Source: CAYTSA01 sp964440345 (GTDB lineage: Bacteria; Desulfobacterota; Desulfovibrionia; Desulfovibrionales; Desulfovibrionaceae). From it: DNA of 43,044 nucleotides. Positions 1 through 9,149 of the stretch are shown here, one piece after another; the stretch's first letter is position 1; each line of letters begins with the position of its first letter. Under the pieces are notes generated by a model that made no database searches, was not told where the DNA came from, and worked only from the letters and a program-made list of their open reading frames with translations. The DNA lies in assembly GCA_964440345.1 (NCBI GenBank), contig CAYTSA010000023.1, positions 1 to 43,044 of the forward strand, read 5' to 3'. The position numbers and the translations under genes are program-made.

Positions 1-4
1 AGCT

Positions 5-1702
5 ATGTTTCCCACGCAATTACATTTTCAGGTGAACGAGCAGTGTAATCTGCGCTGCCCGGGGTGCTACCTGCCAGAGCGCAGCAGCGGGGGCGGTTCT
101 GCAAAGGCCATAGACGCCACGGTGTTTGGTCCGGCCGCTGCGGCCGGGGCGGTGTTTTGCACCATTACCGGGGGCGAGCCTCTGCTGCATCCAGAGATTG
201 TGGAGATATGCCGCCTGGCAGCTGCGCGGTTCGGTCACGTATTACTGGTCTGCAACGGGACGTTGCTGGACGCAGAGACCGTGCGCAGTCTGCGCGAAGC
301 CGGCGTGGCCGGCGCGCGGGTTTCTCTGGACAGCGTGCGGCCGGACGTGCATGACGCGCTGCGCGGCAAGCCCGGAACATTTGATATTGTCACGCGTAAT
401 TTGCAGAATGCAGCAAGGGCCGGCCTGGAGCTGGGGATAATAACGACCATAAACGAAGCCAACGTGCAGGACATGGCCGGGCTGGCCCGCTGGGCTGCAG
501 ACAACGGCCTGGACCGGGTTGCTTATCAGCCGTATCATCCCTACGGCTTTGTCTACCCCTCCATGCAGGACTTCACTGCGCCAGCGTATGACGCAGCCTT
601 CTTTGCCGCGCTGGAGTCCCAGTTGCACGAGTTGGAAGACATATCGCTGCAGCATCCCCGGCTGGTGGAGACGCCGCCGTCCATGCTGGCCAAGTTTCCG
701 GAATTTTTTCAGGAGCCGCCAGGCGTCAAGCAAGTCTGCGGGGCCGACCGCTACCTGTTCGTCAATTCACAGTTTCAGGTGCGCGGCTGCCTTTTTTGCG
801 AGCCTTTGGCTTCGCTGTCCGACGCCAACCCTGCAGCCATAGTGGAAAGCGATGCGTATGGACATTTTGACGCTTTCCGCAAGAGTTGCCAGCTGTGTCT
901 GATGGGCTGCCAGTACGCCGGGCCGGAGACCCGGGCGCTTGAAGCCGGTTGGGAAGCCTACCGTCAGGGCCATCTGGACGAGGCCGCGGCCCGGTTTCAA
1001 GAGTCGTTGGAGATTTTCCCCGGGCCGGAGGCGGAACTGGGATTGGGTTTGAGCCAGGGCTGGGCGCTGGTGCAGGCTGGCGACTACGCAGGGGCCGCAG
1101 GATTTTTTGCCACGCTAGCCAAAGAAACCGGCGCTGCTGAAGCCGATTACGGTTTGGGAGCCGCTCTGCTATGGCAAGAGCAGACACGTGAGGCCCGTTC
1201 TCTGCTGGAGAGAGTGGCTCATCGGGCGCCGTACTTGAAGTCAGTGTTTGGAGACTTGGCGACGGCCTGCCGGTTGTTGGGCGATCTGAAAGCTGCCGTT
1301 GAGTGGGGCAGCAAAGCGGTAGATGTTTTTCCAGACAGCCAGTATGCCCATCATCAGCTTGGCCTGACCCTGCGAGAGGCAAAACGCGAAACTGAGGCCT
1401 TGCCGCACTTTGCCACAGCAGCGCAGCTAAACCCGGAGCACCCCTGGGTACGCTTTGATTTTGGCCTCTCTTTGTGGAAGCACGAACGTCATGAAGAGGC
1501 GGTGGAAGAATTTGAAGCTGCTCTTGGCCTGGACGCGAGCCAGCCATGGTTTCATATGCTGCTTGCCCACGCTCTTAAAGGCATGGGTCGCCATGACCAA
1601 GCTCGCGCTTCAGCGCTCGCTGCTTTAGAGAAAAACGCCGGCGCCGACCCTGTGCTGGAAGACCAGGCCCAGGGCGTTCTCTGTGACAATCACTCCGGGT
1701 AA
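5..1702 (+). CDS. Radical SAM protein fused to C-terminal TPR repeats
   Basis: The N-terminal 300 residues are a radical SAM domain: CNLRCPGC near residue 14 gives the CX3CX2C motif that binds the 4Fe-4S cluster and SAM, followed by the TGGEPLL motif. A second group of cysteines (VCGADRY, GCLFC, CQLCLMGC, about residues 245-305) resembles the SPASM/twitch extension that holds auxiliary clusters in peptide- and protein-modifying members. From about residue 310 the protein becomes TPR repeats, roughly six helical pairs, normally a protein-binding scaffold. The fusion suggests an enzyme that docks on a protein substrate, but the substrate is unknown. The ATG lies four bases from the window edge with no stop before it, so the true start may be upstream. 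Its 3' end overlaps the convergent RND gene by 13 bp. Confidence 0.85.
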   Translation: MFPTQLHFQVNEQCNLRCPGCYLPERSSGGGSAKAIDATVFGPAAAAGAVFCTITGGEPLLHPEIVEICRLAAARFGHVLLVCNGTLLDAETVRSLREAGVAGARVSLDSVRPDVHDALRGKPGTFDIVTRNLQNAARAGLELGIITTINEANVQDMAGLARWAADNGLDRVAYQPYHPYGFVYPSMQDFTAPAYDAAFFAALESQLHELEDISLQHPRLVETPPSMLAKFPEFFQEPPGVKQVCGADRYLFVNSQFQVRGCLFCEPLASLSDANPAAIVESDAYGHFDAFRKSCQLCLMGCQYAGPETRALEAGWEAYRQGHLDEAAARFQESLEIFPGPEAELGLGLSQGWALVQAGDYAGAAGFFATLAKETGAAEADYGLGAALLWQEQTREARSLLERVAHRAPYLKSVFGDLATACRLLGDLKAAVEWGSKAVDVFPDSQYAHHQLGLTLREAKRETEALPHFATAAQLNPEHPWVRFDFGLSLWKHERHEEAVEEFEAALGLDASQPWFHMLLAHALKGMGRHDQARASALAALEKNAGADPVLEDQAQGVLCDNHSG

Positions 1703-4700
1703 TCCGCCGCAAGTGGCGTTTTCGTCAAACCCATATCTCCCAATATGGCGTAGAACGCCGGAATAACAAACAGCACCAGCAGCGTGGCTGTGGTCAGGCC
1801 GAATACTAAACTCACCGCCAGGGGAATGAGCACCTGGGCTTGCAGTGAGCGCTCCAGCAGCAGAGGGATGAGCCCCATAATGGTGGTCAGGGAGGTGAGC
1901 AGCACTGCCCGGAACCGCTGGGGGCTGGCCTGGGCGGCGGCTTGTGGGATGGAGAGCCCCTGGGCGACGCCTTTCTTGATGAACAAGACCAATAATATGG
2001 AGTCGTTGACCACCACTCCGGCCAGGGACACGAAACCCATGATGGAGGGCATGGACAGGTCATAGCCCAGCAGCGCGTGACCCCAAATGACGCCGATAAA
2101 GGCCAGGGGAATGGCAGCGATGACCACGAAGGGCTCCAGATAGCTGCGGAACTGAAAAGAGAGCAGGACGAATATCCCAAAAATACCCACAGCAAAGGCC
2201 TTGAGCAAAGACTGGCCAGTTTTGGCCCCTTCCGCAGATTCGCCCTCCAGGCCGAACGTTACGCCAGGGTATTGTTGGGCCAGCTGCGGGAGGAACCGCT
2301 TTTGCGTGTCTGCGATGATTTCGCCGCTGTTGGCTACGCGGGCGTCCATGTCGCCGCGAATGGTTACTGTGCGCACGCCGTCCACCCTGGCGATGCGGGA
2401 CCAGCCCCGGCCTTCGGTCAGGTTGGCCACGCTGGAAAGGGGCGCCTGTTCGCCGGACGGGGTGACGATGCGCATGTGGTCCAGGTCAGCCAGGCTGTCC
2501 TGGTCTTCTTTGGCCAGGCGTACGTCAATCTCGAACGATTCGGACCCGGCCTGGATTTCGTCGGCTTCCTGGCCCCAGAAGGCGGCCCGTAGCTGCCGGG
2601 CTATGGACGCTGCGTCCAGGCCCAGAGAAAGCGCGCCAGGCTTGAGCTGCACCAGAATTTCCGGTTTGCCGGGCCGCAGGTCGTCGTTCAGATCAAACAC
2701 GCCCTTGTAGTCGTCCAACCAGTCGATAAGTTCTCCTGACGCCGCCTTGAGCTGAGCCAGATCGTCGCCCATCAGCCGGATGTCTATGGGCAACCCGGCC
2801 GGCCCCATGGCCGGCTCCTTAAAGGTCAGGGAAATGACGTCAGGTAACTGGCCGGTTTCTTCGCGCCACAAGTTCTGGATGTCGTCCATGGGCGCGTTGC
2901 GCGTCTCGGCGCTGAGCAGGTCCGCGGTTATCGTGGCCACGTGCGGGCCGGTTTCGTAAGCGTCCGCGTTTTCGGAAAACCGGATGTTCACATTCTGCAC
3001 CAGGTCTTGTTTTTTCGGCTGCATGGGCTTGTAGTGGTCGTTCACCCGGCCCAGGGCCTCGGTAATGCTGGCCACGGTCTCTTCGGTGCGCTGCAGAGGC
3101 GCGCCCTGGGGCAGTAGCAGCCGGGCCTCCAACACATCGCCCTCTATGTCTGGAAAGGCCCGCATCTTGAGCACTCCGCCGGCCAGCAAACCCAAGGAGG
3201 TTGCAAATGCAGCCAGCACCAATCCGATGAGCAGATAGCGCCAGGACACAGCCAGCGAGGCCAGCCGGCCAACAACGTTTTTGCGGAAGCTCTCGAACCG
3301 GTCTTCAAACCATAGCCGAAAGCGGCCCTTGTTTTCCATTCCATGCAGAGCGTGCGACAGGTGGTTGGGCAAAATGAGAAAGGCCTCCACCAGGCTCACG
3401 GACAGGGTAATGATGAGCACTACGGGCATAACCCAGAGGACCTTGCCTATGTTTCCGGTAATGTAGAAGGCGATGGAGCCGAAGATACAGACCGTAGTAA
3501 TAAAGGAGGAGAGCACCCCGCCGGCCACCTCGCTGGCGCCGTCCACGGCCGCTTGCAGCGGGGATTTGCCTTGCTTCAAATGGGCGGCCATGTTTTCAGA
3601 TATGACGATAGCGTCGTCCATGAGCAAGCCAATGGCCAGGAGCAAGCCCACCAGGCTGAGCATGTTCAGGGAAAAGCCCAAAGCGTCCATGAAAAAGAAG
3701 CCCGCCATGAACGAAACAGGCAAGCCCATGGCTACCCAGAAGGAAAAGCGGAAGGTAAAGAAGAGCCACATGGTCAGAAAGACCAGGAGCAGGCCCTGCA
3801 GGCCGTTGACCACGAGCATCTGCAGCCGGTCCCGGACGATCTTGGAGATATTGCGGGTGATAACATACTTCACAGTGGGGGGGGCGGTCTGGCGCTCGCG
3901 CTCCAGAAACGCCTGCACCGCGTCCATAATGGTCAGGGCGTCCTGGTCCTGGGTTTTTTTGATGTTCAAGACCCCGGCCCTCTGCCCATTGAAGATGACC
4001 TTATCTTCTTCCAGCTCGAATGTGTCCGTGATGGTTGCAATGTCGCCCAGCCGGACCTCAGCCCCGGAGTTGCCGGATATGACGATAAGGTCTTCGTATT
4101 CAGCCACAGTGCGGCGCAGGTCGGAAAAGCGGATAAGCACGTCTGCGTCCCTGGTCTCTATGGTTCCGGACGGCAGGTCCACGGACTGGCGGGCGATACG
4201 GTCGGCCAGATCAGAGACGGACATGGAGAGCTGCATGAGGTTCTGGACCGGGACCTCGATGCGAATCTGGCGGTCAGAGAAGCCGGTCAGCTCCACTTCG
4301 GAAATTTCGGGCAGCCGCCGCATACGGTCTTTCACGTCCTCGCAGTATACTTTCAGGTCAGCCGGCGTCATGGGGCCGGCCACGGCCACGGCGCAGACCA
4401 GCTCGGTCCGGTTCAGCTCCGTGACCACCGGGTCCTCAGCCTGCTCCGGAAAGTTGTCTATGGCGTCCACTTCGGTCTTAATGTCGTTGAAAAAGGTGAT
4501 CGGGTCGGCGCCTTCCACCATCTCCACGGTTACCTGGCCCAGGTTCTCCCGGGCGTCGCTACGCACTTCCTCCACGTTGCTTATGGCGTCCAGGGCGTCC
4601 TCTATGCGTTGGCATATGGCTTCTTCCACGTCCTCGGCCGTGGCGCCGGGATAGGCCACGCTGACCCTGACTTCGTTGGGGGTGAACTCCGGAAAGGTCT

Positions 4701-4818
4701 CCCGCTGCAGATTGGTTACCGAGAGTACGCCCATGAACAGAAAAATGAGCATGAGCAGATTGGCTGCCGTGGGGTGGCCGGCAAACCAGGCAATGATGGG
4801 GTTGCTTTTAGGCGTCAT
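1690..4818 (-). CDS. RND-family efflux transporter permease
   Basis: This 1042-residue inner-membrane protein has the usual RND length and layout: a first membrane helix near residue 20, a large periplasmic loop, a helix bundle, then a second half repeating the plan. The motif GLLMDDAIVISENM in the fourth-helix region carries the paired aspartates of the proton relay. The N-terminal ETFPEFTP and YPGATAEDVE motifs are typical of the hydrophobe/amphiphile exporter branch. It is the last gene of a TetR-adaptor-permease operon, nine bases after the adaptor gene. No outer-membrane channel gene is in the window, so a TolC-like partner must come from elsewhere. The substrate cannot be deduced. Confidence 0.93.
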   Translation of the reverse strand: MTPKSNPIIAWFAGHPTAANLLMLIFLFMGVLSVTNLQRETFPEFTPNEVRVSVAYPGATAEDVEEAICQRIEDALDAISNVEEVRSDARENLGQVTVEMVEGADPITFFNDIKTEVDAIDNFPEQAEDPVVTELNRTELVCAVAVAGPMTPADLKVYCEDVKDRMRRLPEISEVELTGFSDRQIRIEVPVQNLMQLSMSVSDLADRIARQSVDLPSGTIETRDADVLIRFSDLRRTVAEYEDLIVISGNSGAEVRLGDIATITDTFELEEDKVIFNGQRAGVLNIKKTQDQDALTIMDAVQAFLERERQTAPPTVKYVITRNISKIVRDRLQMLVVNGLQGLLLVFLTMWLFFTFRFSFWVAMGLPVSFMAGFFFMDALGFSLNMLSLVGLLLAIGLLMDDAIVISENMAAHLKQGKSPLQAAVDGASEVAGGVLSSFITTVCIFGSIAFYITGNIGKVLWVMPVVLIITLSVSLVEAFLILPNHLSHALHGMENKGRFRLWFEDRFESFRKNVVGRLASLAVSWRYLLIGLVLAAFATSLGLLAGGVLKMRAFPDIEGDVLEARLLLPQGAPLQRTEETVASITEALGRVNDHYKPMQPKKQDLVQNVNIRFSENADAYETGPHVATITADLLSAETRNAPMDDIQNLWREETGQLPDVISLTFKEPAMGPAGLPIDIRLMGDDLAQLKAASGELIDWLDDYKGVFDLNDDLRPGKPEILVQLKPGALSLGLDAASIARQLRAAFWGQEADEIQAGSESFEIDVRLAKEDQDSLADLDHMRIVTPSGEQAPLSSVANLTEGRGWSRIARVDGVRTVTIRGDMDARVANSGEIIADTQKRFLPQLAQQYPGVTFGLEGESAEGAKTGQSLLKAFAVGIFGIFVLLSFQFRSYLEPFVVIAAIPLAFIGVIWGHALLGYDLSMPSIMGFVSLAGVVVNDSILLVLFIKKGVAQGLSIPQAAAQASPQRFRAVLLTSLTTIMGLIPLLLERSLQAQVLIPLAVSLVFGLTTATLLVLFVIPAFYAILGDMGLTKTPLAADYPE

Positions 4819-4827
4819 GACGTGCTC

Positions 4828-6192
4828 CTACCGGGCCGGCGCCTGGGCTGTGGCTTCGGCAACGAGGGCCTGCTGCAGTTCCTGGTCTTCCGTCGTCTCC
4901 AGCAGCATGGACTCCACTGCAGGCATAAGGTCGCTGACCACAATGCGTTCGCCGGGGTGTATGCCTTCGGTTACGGCCGCCAGCGATCCTTGTCGATAGT
5001 CGATCCGGACAGGACGTATCTCCAGCCTGTTGTCCGGCCCGGCAATGTAAACGCGGCCCTGGCGCAGGGCGGAGCGGGGCAGTACAATGCGGCCCGGCCG
5101 GCCCGGCCCGCGCAGCTCCACCTCGCAATACATGTTTTTTACCAGCGGCGGCCTGCTGCTGGGCCGAACCTTCAGATAGGGCGAATCAACAGCTACGTAG
5201 ACGCCTATGGACCGGGTGGCCGGGTCCAGCTCTTCAGCCGGGCGGGAAAAGCTGGCCTCCCATTCTATGGTTTGATCTGCAGTGCGCAGCCGCACCACCG
5301 CGTTCAGATCCAGGTGCTTGCGCAGCTGGTCCATGTTGATATTTTGCAGGGGAACGTCTGGCAGCTCCGGCGGCATGACGGCTCGGAACGACTCCATGGG
5401 AAAATGGGCCAGGACTTCGGACGATGTCATGGAGTCCGCACGCACAAGCACCTGGCCCGTGGTGGCAAATTGGTCCAGCTCTACGTTCACCTGGCTGATG
5501 CGGCAGTCAAAAGGGGCGGTGACTACTGTCCGGTCCAGGTCGCGCATGGAGTCTTCCAGGCTAGACCGTCCGGAGCGCAGCTGGGCCTGCAAGTCTTCGC
5601 GCTCGCTGGGTATGGCGTTCAGCGTGGCCTGGTAGTTCTGCACGGCGTTTTTCTGGGCCAGGTAGTTTTTTTCTTCCCTGTCCACTTCAGACTTGGCGAT
5701 GAGTCCCTTGCGCAGCAATTCACGTTTGCGCTCCAGCTCTGCCTCGGCCAGCTGCAGCGCCTTTTTTTCCACTTTCAGGGAAGCCAGGGTGTCTTCTTCC
5801 TTTTGGTCCAGCTCGCGGAGTCTGGCTAGAGCGGTCTGCACCTGGGATTCGGCCCGTGTCCTGGCCAGTGTATAGTCTGTGGGGTCTATGCGCAGCAGCA
5901 CAGCGCCTCTGGGCAGAATGGCGCCTTTGTCCAGGTCCGGATGGGTTTCGATTACCCGGCCGGAAACTTCGGCCACGGCCTCCCACACTTGGCCTGGTTG
6001 CACCTCGCCATATCCCAGAGCGCGTGGAATCAGGTCTACGGACTGGGCGATGATGACCCGCACTGGCCGGGCGGTTTCCTCCAGTTGCAGCTGTTCGGGG
6101 CCCTGCCGGGATTGCTTAAGCATGATGAACGCGGCCACGCCCAGGGCGAGGGCCGGGATGATGAGCAGCTTTTTCAGCGTTGACCGAGTCAT
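4828..6192 (-). CDS. RND efflux periplasmic adaptor (membrane fusion protein)
   Basis: This 454-residue HlyD/AcrA-type adaptor would bridge the permease and an outer-membrane channel. It begins with an N-terminal membrane anchor (LLIIPALALGVAAFIML). A barrel-sandwich/lipoyl segment (VSGRVIETHPDLDKGAILPRG) follows, then a long alpha-helical hairpin rich in Glu, Lys and Arg at about residues 115-215, and beta-barrel and membrane-proximal domains. Its ATG overlaps the TGA of the upstream TetR gene (ATGA), so the two are likely translationally coupled, and the permease follows at once. Confidence 0.92.
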   Translation of the reverse strand: MTRSTLKKLLIIPALALGVAAFIMLKQSRQGPEQLQLEETARPVRVIIAQSVDLIPRALGYGEVQPGQVWEAVAEVSGRVIETHPDLDKGAILPRGAVLLRIDPTDYTLARTRAESQVQTALARLRELDQKEEDTLASLKVEKKALQLAEAELERKRELLRKGLIAKSEVDREEKNYLAQKNAVQNYQATLNAIPSEREDLQAQLRSGRSSLEDSMRDLDRTVVTAPFDCRISQVNVELDQFATTGQVLVRADSMTSSEVLAHFPMESFRAVMPPELPDVPLQNINMDQLRKHLDLNAVVRLRTADQTIEWEASFSRPAEELDPATRSIGVYVAVDSPYLKVRPSSRPPLVKNMYCEVELRGPGRPGRIVLPRSALRQGRVYIAGPDNRLEIRPVRIDYRQGSLAAVTEGIHPGERIVVSDLMPAVESMLLETTEDQELQQALVAEATAQAPAR

Positions 6193-6902
6193 TGATGTTC
6201 TCCTGTGTCGCTGATTTCTTCAGGTTCGGGAAGGCCGATGGAGGCGCACAACATATCTAGGGCCAGGGGGATGATGCGCTGTGCGGCGTCTGGCGGGTAG
6301 CCTCCCTCCCAACCGGCCCTGCGCAGCAAGACTGGGCGGGCGAGAAAAAAGCTTATGATAAGACCCAGAGACGCATGAGCCCGGAGCACGGCTTCTTCGC
6401 TGTCCGGGTCCAGACCGCGTGCCGAGGCGGCAATGCCTGTAAGGACTGTGTGTACCTGCTGGATGTTACGTTCGTACAACACGTCAAAAGCAGGTCCGGG
6501 TTGCGCATATTCACGCATGACGTACGACATGGGGTCCGGAACCTGCTCACATGCTGCTGATGTCATTGCCGAGAGCATGGCGGAGGCAAGCCCAGCCAGG
6601 TTGTTGGAAAGGGTTTGCAGGTTAGGCGGCGTGTTTGCCAGCTCCCGCTGCAACCTCTCCAGCCAGGGCTGTATTCTGTTGCGCATAAACAGGGCGACGT
6701 GTTCCGCCACAGCCAGGTACAGCCCATCCTTGCCGCCGAAATAGTAGGAGATGGCGGCGTGGTTCACGCCGGCGGCTTCTGCTATGGTCCGGGTGGAAAC
6801 GCCGTCTCGGCCGCGCTTGCCAAAAAAGTCCAGACCGGCTGCTATCAATTTGTGCTTGGGGCCATCCAGATCGAAATCAACGTGGTGAAGAAGCGGTTTC
6901 AT
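6189..6902 (-). CDS. TetR/AcrR-family repressor, CecR-like C-terminal domain
   Basis: The first 70 residues form a TetR helix-turn-helix (LIAAGLDFFGKRGRDGVS, then IAEAAGVNHAAISYYFGGKD). The remainder resembles the DUF1956/CecR (YbiH) ligand-binding domain, seen in AMLSAMTSAACEQVPDPM and the following segment about metastasis-like helices; this second assignment is weaker than the first. It is the first gene of the operon with the adaptor and permease, overlapping the adaptor by 4 bp. It most likely represses its own operon and releases it when an effluxed compound binds. The inducer is unknown. Confidence 0.88.
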   Translation of the reverse strand: MKPLLHHVDFDLDGPKHKLIAAGLDFFGKRGRDGVSTRTIAEAAGVNHAAISYYFGGKDGLYLAVAEHVALFMRNRIQPWLERLQRELANTPPNLQTLSNNLAGLASAMLSAMTSAACEQVPDPMSYVMREYAQPGPAFDVLYERNIQQVHTVLTGIAASARGLDPDSEEAVLRAHASLGLIISFFLARPVLLRRAGWEGGYPPDAAQRIIPLALDMLCASIGLPEPEEISDTGEHQ

Positions 6903-6924
6903 GGTAAAATCTCATGTTGATAAG

Positions 6925-6932
6925 GTTTAAAC
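6925..6932. promoter_or_regulatory. Possible TetR operator palindrome upstream of the efflux operon
   Basis: The 8-bp palindrome GTTTAAAC lies 23 bp upstream of the TetR-type start codon, in an AT-rich leader. TetR regulators usually bind palindromes overlapping their own promoter, so the position suits an autoregulatory site. The core is short and no flanking symmetry is obvious, so this is only a candidate. Confidence 0.25.
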
Positions 6933-7005
6933 AAATGGTTAATCCACTTGGTTGAGAATGTCAACAGCATTGCCTCGTTGTCGGTGGCACGTTGTGCGGC
7001 AGATT

Positions 7006-7662
7006 CTAAAATAAGTCTTTGGTGGAGTCTATAAACGAATCTATGCGTTGGACAGTTTCTTCGTCCGGCTCTTCGTAGCGCAGGCCCAGCGAGACTGTTT
7101 TCTTGTCAGAAGCGCTGCTGACCACCACGGTGTTGAGCATCATGTTCTCCTGCTGGCCGCACAAGGTGAAGTCCAGCACGGCCTCTGTTCCCATTTCCAG
7201 GTTCAGCAGACCGGCCGAGGTTTCCATCTGCCCGTTGATGCGGCAGCCGCCGCTGGAGAGGTCTACGATAAACGCCTGGAATTCTCCGTTTTCGTGGTAG
7301 ATGCGGCAGGGGATGATGCAGCTGATGCGCTTGCTTTTGCGCAGGTCGTAGCGCTCCACTTCATCCGGGTAGGACACGAAGAGCAGCTTGAAAGGCTCGA
7401 ACATGAGGTGAAGAATCTTGGTTTTGAAGCCATAGACAGCGCCGTCGTGCAGATAGCGGATGACGGCGGTTTGGTTGACGGCCAGACGGCTGTCGGCCGA
7501 AGGCACTGGCGGCATGCGCAGGCACAAAAATTCACCCAGCTGCATGCCGATGAGGAACGATTTGAAATCGCCTTTGACTTTGGGCGTGCGAAACAGCAGG
7601 TCGTCTCCAGGTTCAATGTGCAGCCTGCCGGAAGGCTCGCGTATGATTGTTTGAGGGCTCAT
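7006..7662 (-). CDS. PilZ-domain c-di-GMP-binding protein, YcgR-like layout
   Basis: This 218-residue protein carries both PilZ signature motifs: RKSKR (RxxxR) near residue 109 and DLSSGGCRI (D/NxSxxG) near residue 135, which together bind cyclic di-GMP. The first 100 residues match the size of the N-terminal PilZN/YcgR domain found in flagellar-brake-like proteins, so an effector role on motility or secretion is plausible. An AGGCGG ribosome-binding site precedes the ATG. The gene diverges from two EAL-HDOD genes, one apparently able to degrade c-di-GMP, so receptor and enzyme may form one signalling locus. Confidence 0.88.
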   Translation of the reverse strand: MSPQTIIREPSGRLHIEPGDDLLFRTPKVKGDFKSFLIGMQLGEFLCLRMPPVPSADSRLAVNQTAVIRYLHDGAVYGFKTKILHLMFEPFKLLFVSYPDEVERYDLRKSKRISCIIPCRIYHENGEFQAFIVDLSSGGCRINGQMETSAGLLNLEMGTEAVLDFTLCGQQENMMLNTVVVSSASDKKTVSLGLRYEEPDEETVQRIDSFIDSTKDLF

Positions 7663-7853
7663 GCGTCCGCCTTTGGTTTGCGCGCCACCCCCCCCGGGTT
7701 GCGCCAGCGCGACGTAACAATGATAGTTTTCAGTATCCCGCGGATAATTTTCTTCTTCTTGTCTATTGCAAAATACAGAGAAAATCCACTACAAGAATAT
7801 ATGGAATGCTGAACGAAGCGGGGGCGCAAACACTTATACAACGGGCCGCAACT

Positions 7854-9137
7854 ATGAACCAATCCGACACTACTGAGGAGAAAGCCTTGCCATTCTTTCT
7901 TTCAAGACAGCCTGTTTTTACTGCAGAACAACACGTCTGGGGCTACGAGCTGCTGCTTCGAGCCGATCCCGATGAAGCGTGCCAGACCGAACCAGATAGA
8001 GACACAGCCGCTCTGGAGTTGACAGGGGACCTGCTTGCCGCGTGGCGACAGATAGTCGATGCAAACAAGACAACCTGTATTGCCTTTAGCGGCAAGACCC
8101 TGCTGGACAGGACGCCTTACGCCTTGCCGCCGCAACAGACAATGATTCTGGTTGACCCTGATCAGCTGCAACATCAGGAAATTGTCGACGCTCTGCAAGA
8201 GTTCAGGCGCGAAGGATTTCAGATAGGCTTGGACGTCAGAGAACCGGACAGCTTGGCTTCCGTTCCCCTTGATGTTGTGGACTCTGTGTTTTTGCACATG
8301 GTGGAGACGTCCTCGAAAGAAGAGTTGGAAAAGGCTGTAAGCCTGGCGGCTGAGGCTGGCAAAAAGTGCGGCGCCAAAGGCGTGGACACCCGTGAAATGT
8401 TCGCCACAGTGAAAGACCTGGGGGTGAAGTTTTTTCAGGGGTTTTTTTTCCAGAAGCCGGAGAACATCACCGGCCGCAAGCTGACCACGCAAGAGATAAC
8501 CAAACTGCGACTGCTTAACGCCATAGAGCAGGACGACCCAGATTTCGCCAAACTTGCCGAGGATATTCAGGCGGACGTGTCTATCAGCTACAGGCTGCTC
8601 AATTATCTGAACTCGCCTTTCTTTGGCTTTTCGAAAAAAATTACGTCCATTCACCAGGCCATTGTTCTGATGGGCTGGCGCAATTTGCGCCACTGGCTGC
8701 GAGTGGTCATCCTTACAGACGTGGCGCCTTCGTCAAAAACAGTAGAGCTGTGCTACATTGCAGTGTTGCGGGCCAAGTTTCTAGAGCTCGCCGCCAAATC
8801 CATGGAGAACTCTCGGGAGGACCCGGATGTCTTGTTTCTGATGGGACTTTTTTCCCTGCTCAACGCCATGCTGGACACTCCCATGGAGCAAGTCGTCGAA
8901 CACCTGCCGCTGGAAGAGGGCGTCAAAGCCGCCTTGTGCGGGGCAAAGAACAATTATTCCAAGTGGCTAGATATGGCTGTCTGTTTCGAAAAAGGCGCCT
9001 GGCCTGTGCTCAACGACCTTATCGAACAGCTGGGCCTTTCCTCGCTGGATGTCTCAGCCGCTTACTACGAGGGCATGGTCTGGTCCAACGGGTATTTTGT
9101 CCATTCATCCGAACCGTGTGCGTGTGACCATGAGTAG
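7854..9137 (+). CDS. EAL-HDOD protein with degenerate EAL domain
   Basis: The protein has a YuxH-type layout: an EAL domain over about the first 200 residues, then an HDOD domain (DVSISYRLLNYLNSP, ITSIHQAIVLMGWRNLRHWL). In the EAL part the ELLLR and FFQGFFF segments remain, but the catalytic DDF is LDVRE, the metal-binding Asn and Glu strands are altered, and the catalytic Lys and the AEGVE-type Glu are missing. It is therefore expected to be inactive as a phosphodiesterase and may act as a binding or scaffold protein. The start is uncertain: ATG 7854 has no good ribosome-binding site, whereas TTG 7887 is preceded by GAGGAG at six bases. The paralogue begins 12 bp downstream. Confidence 0.85.
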   Translation: MNQSDTTEEKALPFFLSRQPVFTAEQHVWGYELLLRADPDEACQTEPDRDTAALELTGDLLAAWRQIVDANKTTCIAFSGKTLLDRTPYALPPQQTMILVDPDQLQHQEIVDALQEFRREGFQIGLDVREPDSLASVPLDVVDSVFLHMVETSSKEELEKAVSLAAEAGKKCGAKGVDTREMFATVKDLGVKFFQGFFFQKPENITGRKLTTQEITKLRLLNAIEQDDPDFAKLAEDIQADVSISYRLLNYLNSPFFGFSKKITSIHQAIVLMGWRNLRHWLRVVILTDVAPSSKTVELCYIAVLRAKFLELAAKSMENSREDPDVLFLMGLFSLLNAMLDTPMEQVVEHLPLEEGVKAALCGAKNNYSKWLDMAVCFEKGAWPVLNDLIEQLGLSSLDVSAAYYEGMVWSNGYFVHSSEPCACDHE

Positions 9138-9149
9138 TATGGAGCGGAC

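Noticed and set aside
3343..5829. Very long open frame opposite the RND and adaptor genes
   Set aside because: It is antisense to two clear transport genes, and its His/Gly/Gln-rich translation is typical of a reverse-complement shadow.
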